The notes under the pieces are model-generated. The model saw only the letters and a list, made by a program, of their open reading frames with translations, ran no database searches and was not told the DNA's origin. Both the position numbers and the translations under genes were made by a program. This document shows positions 1-5,598 of a stretch of DNA of 7,161 nucleotides, in pieces (within the stretch, counting starts at the first letter, position 1; each line of letters starts with the position of its first letter). This stretch comes from CAINVV01 sp964506325. GTDB lineage: Bacteria > Bacteroidota > Bacteroidia > Bacteroidales > Prolixibacteraceae. Where the stretch lies: contig CAZDLO010000151.1 of NCBI GenBank assembly GCA_964506325.1, forward strand, positions 1 to 7,161, written 5' to 3'.

Positions 1-219
1 AATGATTTCAGCAATTTTCTTCCTGTTAAGATTACCGCAGCTGTCGTAAATATCCGGTCCGAAGATATCAGTTAATCCTCCTTGAATCAGAGGATCCTCA
101 TTCTGAAGATTCCTTGCCACGGTATCGGCCTGAAAAACAGGAACTCCAAGAACCCTGAATACCTTACAAACTGTTGATTTTCCACTGCCGATACCACCTG
201 TTATACCTACTGTTAACAT
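1..219 (-). CDS. coaE: Dephospho-CoA kinase, N-terminal part (truncated by window edge)
   Basis: CoaE phosphorylates the ribose 3'-OH of dephospho-CoA with ATP, the last step of coenzyme A synthesis in the cytoplasm. Translating the minus strand from the ATG at 219 gives 73 codons open to the window edge. It begins MLTVGITGGIGSGKST, which contains the family's P-loop (GGIGSGKST, residues 8-16). Next comes the nucleotide-kinase segment VFQADTVAR, where Asp32 is the conserved second Asp of the usual D-x-D and the first Asp is Gln (Q30). A GNLNRKKIAEI stretch near residues 61-71 matches the family's G-x-L-(D/N)-R motif. The ATG lies 6 bases after the ybbR stop codon, so the two genes are probably co-transcribed and translationally coupled. 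About two thirds of the protein lies outside the window, so the LID and CoA-binding parts cannot be judged. The assignment is firm. Confidence 0.95.
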   Translation of the reverse strand, partial: MLTVGITGGIGSGKSTVCKVFRVLGVPVFQADTVARNLQNEDPLIQGGLTDIFGPDIYDSCGNLNRKKIAEII

Positions 220-225
220 GGTTTG

Positions 226-1230
226 CTATTTTTCGTGTTCCAGGATAAATTCGACCTCTTTGGGAGAATAATTAGCTGACATTTCAACTTTGGCCAGGCT
301 TTCAAACGTCACCGGAAGCTGTGCATTGTTGGAAGATATCTTTTCATAATTAATGGAGGCACGGAAAGAGTTGTAATCTAGCTTCTTATACTTGCTCAGA
401 CCAATACGGCAGGTGACCTTGACTTTACCTGGGAACGTTTTAAAAATAATACCCTCAGGTTTATTGAGGACGGTAATGGGTACTTCAAAAGTCACTTCGG
501 TGTTTTGTTCAACCGGAATGGTCAGCTTAATCTCCTTTATTTCCGATTTAATACCAGGAATAGGTTGAATTGCTATTGTCTCTTCCACTGAGTGTGATAA
601 TCCGGTATAATTACGATAGATCGTTGAAACAAATCTAAGCGTATCCAGAATGTTTTTCGGACCGCTTAGAATAATCGAATCAGGTCTTGTAAATGGTTTG
701 TTCTCAAGATAATATTCATTTTCAAAATTGAGTTTAAGGTCAGGTTTCACCTGAATTTTTTTTGAAATTATCTTATTGAAATTAAACACCAGCGAATCAG
801 GCTTGATTGAAATAATTTTTATCTCATTGCTTATTTGCTTTTCTATCTCCTCCTTATGTGCAACGGTTGATACAGAATACCTGTATTTAATTCTCCTTTC
901 GAGGGCGTTGTCGACAAGTTCACTCACAGAAATCTGAATGGGAGAAAAGGCAAGTCTGAGTTTATAACTGAGTAGGGTATAGCCATAGGCATCTACCATT
1001 AAATCAAATTTTTGGGGGAGAATTCCTGAGAGTTGCCTGTCTTTGGGGAAATCGATGTATTTAACAGGAACACTTATTCTGCTGGTATAACGTTTTTCCA
1101 GGCTGCTTAATAACCAAAGGAATGAGGAAAGTATAAGGCAGACCAGGAATACTATTGCCTTGTGATAGCTAAAGTTGCGGACTTTGCGTTTCACATAGAG
1201 GAAAAAACTTTTTACCCAGATCTGCTTCAT
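226..1230 (-). CDS. YbbR-like domain membrane-anchored protein
   Basis: This 334-residue protein has a basic N-terminus, one membrane segment (about residues 25-44, AIVFLVCLILSSFLWLLSSL) and a long beta-rich extracytoplasmic part. Segments such as ISVPVKYIDFP, PDSLVFNFNKIISKKIQVKP, PDSIILSGPKNILDTL and EVPITVLNKPEG are the strand-rich units of YbbR repeats; I count two to three. In Firmicutes the YbbR protein CdaR binds and regulates the c-di-AMP cyclase CdaA. Here the neighbours are yajC and coaE, not a cyclase, so that role cannot be carried over, and the exact function is unknown. It follows yajC after a 56-base gap filled by an intrinsic terminator. The bases just before its ATG (TTTTCTTTTTT on the coding strand) are pyrimidine-rich, unlike the A-rich leaders of nusB and yajC, which suggests weak initiation. 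No other start would keep the membrane segment. Confidence 0.85.
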   Translation of the reverse strand: MKQIWVKSFFLYVKRKVRNFSYHKAIVFLVCLILSSFLWLLSSLEKRYTSRISVPVKYIDFPKDRQLSGILPQKFDLMVDAYGYTLLSYKLRLAFSPIQISVSELVDNALERRIKYRYSVSTVAHKEEIEKQISNEIKIISIKPDSLVFNFNKIISKKIQVKPDLKLNFENEYYLENKPFTRPDSIILSGPKNILDTLRFVSTIYRNYTGLSHSVEETIAIQPIPGIKSEIKEIKLTIPVEQNTEVTFEVPITVLNKPEGIIFKTFPGKVKVTCRIGLSKYKKLDYNSFRASINYEKISSNNAQLPVTFESLAKVEMSANYSPKEVEFILEHEK

Positions 1231-1250
1231 AAAAAAGAAAATACGCCATT

Positions 1251-1286
1251 GAAAAAATAAAAATGGCCGGTTGCCCGGCCATTTTT
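1251..1286 (-). terminator. Intrinsic terminator downstream of yajC, inside the gene cluster
   Basis: A perfect 10-bp inverted repeat (arms 1261-1270 and 1275-1284, AAATGGCCGG/CCGGCCATTT) begins two bases after the yajC stop codon. In minus-strand RNA the loop is GCAA, a stabilising GNRA tetraloop, and the 3' arm runs into a U-rich tail (UUUUUAUUUUUUC), the classic rho-independent layout. Read on the plus strand the loop is UUGC and a T-run also follows (1282-1288), so it could work in both directions, but the tetraloop and the upstream gene favour the minus strand. It separates nusB-DUF1573-yajC from ybbR-coaE. Confidence 0.85.
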
Positions 1287-1604
1287 TTATTTTGCTACCG
1301 GTGCATCCGACATGTCTTTCAATAAAACGCTCTTGTCAACTTTTAATTTGAGGCTTGGTGCAACTTCAAGAATGACAATCTGTTCTTTTATCTCTTCGAT
1401 TCTTCCGTAGATACCACCGGAGGTAACAACTTTATCTCCTTTCTGGAGAGCATCCCTGAATTTTTGTGTCTCTTTCTGACGTTTCATCTGTGGACGAATC
1501 ATGAAAAAATAAAACACAACAATAATCAAAACCAAGGGTAAAAACATTCCCAACATGCTTTGCTGAGGTTGTTGCTGGGCGATAATAAAATTTAGTGTAC
1601 TCAT
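1287..1604 (-). CDS. yajC: Preprotein translocase accessory subunit YajC
   Basis: YajC is a small inner-membrane protein that associates with SecDF and the SecYEG translocon. The 105-residue product has the family layout: a short N-terminus (here Gln-rich, AQQQPQQS), a single membrane helix at about residues 17-37 (MFLPLVLIIVVFYFFMIRP), the R-P-Q-x-K-R-x-K-E motif right after it, and a cytoplasmic domain with GDKVVTSGGIYGRIEEI, the most conserved YajC signature. Its length is normal for the family. The ATG is preceded by an A-rich leader (AACTAAAA) and lies 2 bases after the stop of the upstream DUF1573 gene, so translation is probably coupled. A strong terminator follows immediately. Confidence 0.96.
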   Translation of the reverse strand: MSTLNFIIAQQQPQQSMLGMFLPLVLIIVVFYFFMIRPQMKRQKETQKFRDALQKGDKVVTSGGIYGRIEEIKEQIVILEVAPSLKLKVDKSVLLKDMSDAPVAK

Positions 1605-1606
1605 TT

Positions 1607-2065
1607 TTAGTTATTTAAATCAATATTAATATTCTTGTTTTCAACAAAAGCCGCGATAGTTAAAGTTTTAACCTGTCCTGTCGAGGTCTCAATATCAACC
1701 GACTTGATCTGATTTCCCCATTCTCCTTCTGAATTAAATATTACTTCAATAAATGAAGAACCTGAAACGTCAACATCTTCCTTTTGGTACCTGACGGAAA
1801 GACAACTGCAGGTAGGGTCAACCTTCGTAAGCCTAAGGGGTCCATTCCCGGTATTCTTGAATTTAAAGGAAAAGGATACAACTTCTCCCTGTTTCAATGT
1901 CCCAAAATTATGAATTTCTTCGGTAAATTCAATTCTGGCTACATTCTTTTTTTTCTCGGAACCTGCTAATGCCGATGGTTTGGAATTGGCTGGCTGCTTA
2001 TTGTGGCAAGCCTGGATAAAGGTAATGTTCAGCAGGAAAAATAGGACAAGGTATTTATAACCCAT
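1607..2065 (-). CDS. DUF1573 domain lipoprotein
   Basis: This 152-residue protein is probably exported. It begins MGYKYLVLFFLLNITFIQAC, a hydrophobic signal followed by a lipobox-like I-Q-A-C, with Cys20 as the candidate lipidated residue. After a short linker, residues from about 45 on match the DUF1573 beta-sandwich: HNFGTLKQGE, FKFKNTGNGPLRL, DPTCSC and a closing strand region with EGEWGNQIKSVDIET. The usual C-G-C of this family reads C-S-C here. DUF1573 proteins are common in Bacteroidota envelopes and their biochemical role is not established. I chose the ATG at 2065 over the in-frame GTG at 2080 because it gives a compact signal peptide; the longer form only adds five residues. It lies about 50 bases after nusB and 2 bases before yajC, in one transcription unit. 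Confidence 0.85.
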   Translation of the reverse strand: MGYKYLVLFFLLNITFIQACHNKQPANSKPSALAGSEKKKNVARIEFTEEIHNFGTLKQGEVVSFSFKFKNTGNGPLRLTKVDPTCSCLSVRYQKEDVDVSGSSFIEVIFNSEGEWGNQIKSVDIETSTGQVKTLTIAAFVENKNINIDLNN

Positions 2066-2115
2066 ATTTGTATAAAACACTTGGTAAATGATCTTTGTAC
2101 CTGACTCAGAACATA

Positions 2116-3063
2116 TCAGCCTTCTATTAGGCCTCTGCCGGTTTTGACGATTTTTTGTTGCTCTTTGAAGTCTCTGGTTATTCTGTCCAATACTCCGTTG
2201 ATGAAAATACTGCTTCTTTGGGTACTATAGTATTTGGCAAGTTCAATATATTCATTCAAACTTACCTTTATTGGAACTGATGGAAATTCAGTCAGCTCGG
2301 TAAGCGCCAGTTCCATTATCAGGATATCCATTGTTGCCACCCTTTCAACATCCCAGTTTTTGGTATATGCTTCAATTGTTTTGCGGTTCTCCTCACTTTT
2401 GGAAAGTGTTTTTCTGAAAAGTTCTACTGTAAATTCTTCATCTTCATCGTCCTTGTAAAGTGATGACAAGTGATCGTTAACAATGCTGTCCTCCCTGAAC
2501 TTCTTTAAAGTTTTTATCACCATGGAAACCACGAAGTCAAGATCATCGTTCCAATAAATGCTTTGTTCCTCAAATTCATTGAAAACAAATTCATTTTTGA
2601 GCAAAACCTCCGCAAAAAAATCTTCAATAAACCTTCTGTCAACCTGAAAATCATCTTCAACAGACAAAAGATAGTTCTTATAGACTTCCGATTCGGTCAT
2701 GGATTGATAGATTCTCTTTACCATCTCCTGACTGTTTGCCCAGTTGACCTTATTTTTTTTAATATATGCAGTTAAGTCATTGTTGTTCTTTAGTTTGCCT
2801 ACCAGTCGGTTTGAAACAAAACGCATATTTGGATTCAATTCATCCTTTGTAGGGAAATTCTTCTGCTTCCTGATTTCCATCATTTTTTCTGCATAATCAC
2901 AAAGCTCAACAGGGAGCACTAGCAGAAGGTGGTAGAGATCATATGTTTTTTGAATGCTGAAATGCAATTCCTTCTCCGAAGAACTTATTGTTTTATCTGC
3001 CGATGAAACATGGGCATAGAGTATTTGTAAAACTTTCGTTCGGATGATCCTTCGACTAATCAT
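2116..3063 (-). CDS. nusB: Transcription antitermination factor NusB, long Bacteroidota form
   Basis: NusB binds boxA RNA with S10 (NusE) and keeps RNA polymerase processive, chiefly on rRNA operons. The protein is 315 residues, against about 140 in E. coli. The conserved NusB fold is at the C-terminal end, roughly residues 180-300, with WDVERVATMDILIMELAL, PIKVSLNEYIELAKYYS and FINGVLDRI, all hallmarks of the family. The N-terminus (MISRRIIRTKVLQILYAH) resembles the start of a NusB helix bundle, and residues of about 20-175 form a charged, largely helical extension. This two-part length is usual in Bacteroidota. The ATG at 3063 is followed at once by the family N-terminus and is preceded by an A-rich leader and a matching promoter element about 27 bases upstream. 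It is the first gene of the cluster. Confidence 0.95.
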   Translation of the reverse strand: MISRRIIRTKVLQILYAHVSSADKTISSSEKELHFSIQKTYDLYHLLLVLPVELCDYAEKMMEIRKQKNFPTKDELNPNMRFVSNRLVGKLKNNNDLTAYIKKNKVNWANSQEMVKRIYQSMTESEVYKNYLLSVEDDFQVDRRFIEDFFAEVLLKNEFVFNEFEEQSIYWNDDLDFVVSMVIKTLKKFREDSIVNDHLSSLYKDDEDEEFTVELFRKTLSKSEENRKTIEAYTKNWDVERVATMDILIMELALTELTEFPSVPIKVSLNEYIELAKYYSTQRSSIFINGVLDRITRDFKEQQKIVKTGRGLIEG

Positions 3064-3089
3064 ACATTGTAATTTTTACCATTTGAATG

Positions 3090-3097
3090 CAAAAGTA
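3090..3097 (-). promoter_or_regulatory. Bacteroidota -7 promoter element for the nusB cluster
   Basis: The minus strand reads TACTTTTG, a full match to the Bacteroidota -7 consensus TAnnTTTG. Transcription would start near 3084, giving a leader of about 20 bases before the nusB ATG. I see no clear TTTG at the -33 position. The element sits in the 60-base gap after the lyase gene, which itself lacks an obvious terminator, so read-through from the lyase may add to expression. Confidence 0.6.
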
Positions 3098-3123
3098 CAA
3101 CAAAAAAGCAGCTTATCATGTTT

Positions 3124-4152
3124 TTAGGTCAAATGTAACCTGAGAAGTGCAACGAGATTGGTTATGTCTTCCTCGGTAGTATCGAAGGAGGTCATCCACC
3201 TTACTTCACCTTTGGATTCATCCCAGTCGTAAAAGAAATACTCCTGCCTGATCAATGGGATAATTTCACGGGGAAGGATCGCGAAAATCCCGTTGGCTTC
3301 GACTTTCTGGGTGATTTTTATTTCTTTAAACTCTGAAACCATGCCTGCAAGCAATCTTGCCATCTTATTTGAATGTGTGGCATTGATCTTCCAGATTTCA
3401 TCCTGGAGGTAAGGAATGAACTGGGCAGAGACGAACCTCATCTTAGAGAAGAGCTGTGCCGCCTGCTTTCGGTAATATTTAGTATGGAGAGCCAGTCGGG
3501 TCTGAAAAATCAAAACTGCTTCTCCAAGCATCAGCCCGTTTTTGGTACCTCCGAAAGAGAGAATGTCAACGCCGGCATCCACAGTAAATTCCCGGAAATT
3601 CATCCCAAGGGAAACGGCAGCATTAGATATCCTGGCACCATCCATATGTAAGAAAATACCATGCTGATGTACCATATCAGCTAGCTCCTTGATTTCATCA
3701 GTAGTATATACAGTGCCCATTTCCGTGACCTGTGAAATACTGAGCAGCCCTGGCTGAGAGTGGTGTTCGGTATTAAACCCATGCAGTTTTTTCTTAAGTT
3801 CTGATGGCGACACTTTTCCATTAACGGATGGAATGGGTATCAGCTTGCTACCTGTGAATTTTTCCGGAGAACCGCATTCATCCGTATGAATATGGGCAGT
3901 TTCTGCACACAATATGGAATGAAATGATTGACAAGCCGATTGTATGGAAAGAATATTCGCCCCGGTACCGGTAAGTGTAAAGAAGATTTCAGTAGTTTCA
4001 CCAAATTCTTTTCTGAAAAGCATCCTGGCTTTTTCAGTATATTCATCTTCACCATATCCGACCGCATGGCCAACGTTTGACGCTTCAATGGCTCTCAGAA
4101 TATCCGGGTGGATACCTGAATTGTTGTCACTGGCAAAACCTCGTTTATTCAT
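3124..4152 (-). CDS. PLP-dependent threonine aldolase / beta-eliminating lyase family protein
   Basis: This 342-residue protein is a fold-type I PLP enzyme of the low-specificity L-threonine aldolase family. Such enzymes cleave L-threonine or allo-threonine to glycine and acetaldehyde. Visible family features are the N-terminal SDNNSGIHPDI and GYGEDEYTEKA segments, the glycine-rich TLTGTGANILSI cofactor phosphate region, AHIHTDECGSPE carrying a His near the cofactor ring, HMDGAR with Asp171 (pyridine nitrogen) and Arg174, and SFGGTKNG with Lys204 as the Schiff-base lysine. Length is typical. I chose the ATG at 4152: the reading frame stays open to a TTG at 4194, but that codon overlaps a promoter element (4192-4199), and MNKRGFASDNN is a normal start. 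It is divergent from the photolyase and runs toward nusB. The exact substrate cannot be fixed from sequence; related beta-eliminating lyases share the fold. Confidence 0.88.
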   Translation of the reverse strand: MNKRGFASDNNSGIHPDILRAIEASNVGHAVGYGEDEYTEKARMLFRKEFGETTEIFFTLTGTGANILSIQSACQSFHSILCAETAHIHTDECGSPEKFTGSKLIPIPSVNGKVSPSELKKKLHGFNTEHHSQPGLLSISQVTEMGTVYTTDEIKELADMVHQHGIFLHMDGARISNAAVSLGMNFREFTVDAGVDILSFGGTKNGLMLGEAVLIFQTRLALHTKYYRKQAAQLFSKMRFVSAQFIPYLQDEIWKINATHSNKMARLLAGMVSEFKEIKITQKVEANGIFAILPREIIPLIRQEYFFYDWDESKGEVRWMTSFDTTEEDITNLVALLRLHLT

Positions 4153-4191
4153 AATGATCAAATTAGTGTTGAGCTTATTTTTTTGGAGGAA

Positions 4192-4199
4192 CAAAGGTA
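4192..4199 (-). promoter_or_regulatory. Bacteroidota -7 promoter element for the lyase gene
   Basis: The minus strand reads TACCTTTG, a full TAnnTTTG match. A start near 4186 gives a leader of about 33 bases to the ATG at 4152 and rules out the upstream TTG as translation start. No clear -33 TTTG is visible. A short inverted repeat (AACAAA 4190-4195, TTTGTT 4208-4213) brackets the upstream side of this element. Confidence 0.6.
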
Positions 4200-4251
4200 G
4201 GGTTAGTTTTGTTTTTTCTTATATTACCAGCTTAAATTATCTTTTTTTCGG

Positions 4252-5577
4252 ATGACCTCCATAAAGGAAAAACCAGTTGTTAATATATTCTGGATGAGAC
4301 GGGATCTTAGGCTGGATGACAATACTGCCTTGTTTCATGCCCTTAAAACGCGCGAAAACGTGCTGCCGGTTTATATAGGAAATCCGGAAATTCTCGCCCA
4401 AAAGACCATTGGGTTCGATTACAGGATCAATTTTGTTTATGAGACCCTTCAACAAATAAAAATTGAACTTGAAAAATTCGGATCATCTCTTTATGTTGCT
4501 CATGGTCAGCCAATTGATGTATTTAAAGGATTAATTGAAAAATACCACATTTGCAGCGTCTATTGCAATAGGGATTATGAACCTTTCAACATCCGTAGGG
4601 ATGCTGATATTGAACGCTTTCTTAAAACCTGGAACATTGAGTTTTTAACTTACAAAGACCATATTTTGTTTGAAAAAAATGAATTGGTCAAAAATGACGG
4701 TAAACCCTATACCGTATTTACCCCCTATAAGAACAGGTTTCTTGATAAACTTAACAATGATATAGTCCGGCCATTTAAAACTTCTCTCTATTTTCATAAT
4801 TTCATGCGTATAAAACCCTTTAAAATGCCATCCCTTGAATCTCTAGGGTTTTCAAAGGTTGACATCGATTTTCCACTCAAATCGCTTCCGAAAAGCTTGC
4901 TGGAGAATTATGAAAAAAACAGGGATTATCCGGCCATAAACGGCACTTCAAGGCTGAGTATCCATCTTAGATTTGGCACTGTCAGCATTCGGAAAATCAC
5001 AGCATACGCCATGTTGCACTCACTCACTTTTCTTTCAGAACTAATCTGGAGAAATTTTTACAGCCAGATACTGTGGTTTTATCCACAGGTCACCAACAGG
5101 GCTTTCAAGCCAGCCTACGATTATATTCAATGGGAAAATGACCAGGATATGTTCCAGCGCTGGTGCGATGGACTGACCGGTTACCCGCTTGTAGATGCCG
5201 GTATGAGGGAACTTAACCAGACAGGTTTCATGCACAACAGGGTCAGAATGGTTACAGCAAGTTTTCTGTGTAAGCATCTTCTTGTTGACTGGAGATGGGG
5301 GGAGACTTACTTTGCCGGTAAACTGAATGATTATGACCTGGCCTCGAACAACGGAGGTTGGCAGTGGGCCGCAAGTTCCGGTTGTGATGCAGTTCCGTAT
5401 TTCAGGATATTCAATCCGGAGTTACAGGCGCAAAGATTTGATCCGGATTTTATCTACATCAAAAAATGGGTTCCTGAGTACGGTACAAAAGATTATCCCG
5501 ACAGGATCATTGATCACTCCTTTGCAAGAGACAGAGCTTTAAAAAGATACAGGGAGGGATTAGCTTCTGCAGGCTAA
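4252..5577 (+). CDS. phrB: Deoxyribodipyrimidine photolyase, class I CPD type
   Basis: This flavoprotein uses blue light to split cyclobutane pyrimidine dimers in DNA. It has 441 residues, close to the E. coli enzyme. The N-terminal alpha/beta antenna domain starts NIFWMRRDLRLDDNTAL. The FAD domain starts near residue 230 with TSRLSIHLRFGTVSIR and continues with ELIWRNFY, WCDGLTGYPLVDAGMREL, FMHNRVRMV and NNGGWQWAASSG. Residues matching the dimer-binding pocket of characterised class I enzymes are all present: Glu263, Trp266, Asn329, Met333 and Trp372. So are the electron-transfer triad Trp294/Trp347/Trp370, and Asp360 and Asn366 beside FAD. That favours an active photolyase over a cryptochrome. 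The antenna cofactor cannot be told from sequence. The start is the only ATG ahead of the antenna motif. Promoter signals are weak: a TTTTG at 4207-4211, and TAAATTAT (4233) or TATCTTTT (4238) close to the ATG. Its stop codon overlaps that of the convergent nuclease gene. Confidence 0.95.
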   Translation: MTSIKEKPVVNIFWMRRDLRLDDNTALFHALKTRENVLPVYIGNPEILAQKTIGFDYRINFVYETLQQIKIELEKFGSSLYVAHGQPIDVFKGLIEKYHICSVYCNRDYEPFNIRRDADIERFLKTWNIEFLTYKDHILFEKNELVKNDGKPYTVFTPYKNRFLDKLNNDIVRPFKTSLYFHNFMRIKPFKMPSLESLGFSKVDIDFPLKSLPKSLLENYEKNRDYPAINGTSRLSIHLRFGTVSIRKITAYAMLHSLTFLSELIWRNFYSQILWFYPQVTNRAFKPAYDYIQWENDQDMFQRWCDGLTGYPLVDAGMRELNQTGFMHNRVRMVTASFLCKHLLVDWRWGETYFAGKLNDYDLASNNGGWQWAASSGCDAVPYFRIFNPELQAQRFDPDFIYIKKWVPEYGTKDYPDRIIDHSFARDRALKRYREGLASAG

Positions 5578-5598
5578 AATTCTACAATTTTTACCTGC
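5569..5598. other. Stem-loop at the convergent gene junction
   Basis: Arms 5569-5581 and 5586-5598 pair at 11 of 13 positions around the loop CTAC: a GCAGG/CCTGC outer stem, two mismatches, then TAAATT-type inner pairs (AAAATT/AATTTT). It is centred on the overlapping stop codons at 5574-5577. The right arm's CCTG can also pair with a downstream CAGGTAA (5613-5619), giving a second, mutually exclusive 7-bp stem. Neither stem has an immediate U-run, so it is not a textbook terminator, but no other candidate exists for either gene. Confidence 0.35.

Noticed and set aside
1903..1910. TAATTTTG match to the -7 consensus on the minus strand inside the DUF1573 gene
   Set aside because: One or a few internal hits are expected by chance in AT-rich coding DNA, and the position does not give a sensible leader for yajC, whose ATG follows the DUF1573 stop by 2 bases.
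3064..3123. Possible terminator after the lyase gene (T-run near 3101-3106 on the minus strand)
   Set aside because: The only potential stem next to the U-run is about 3 bp (AAG/CTT), too weak to call.
3840..4088. Minus-strand 82-codon open frame inside the lyase gene
   Set aside because: It is a shifted frame of a well-supported PLP enzyme and shows no recognisable motif.
4153..4194. Longer lyase start at TTG 4194 (14 extra residues)
   Set aside because: The TTG lies inside a full -7 promoter element, and the predicted transcript starts downstream of it; the ATG at 4152 gives the normal family N-terminus.
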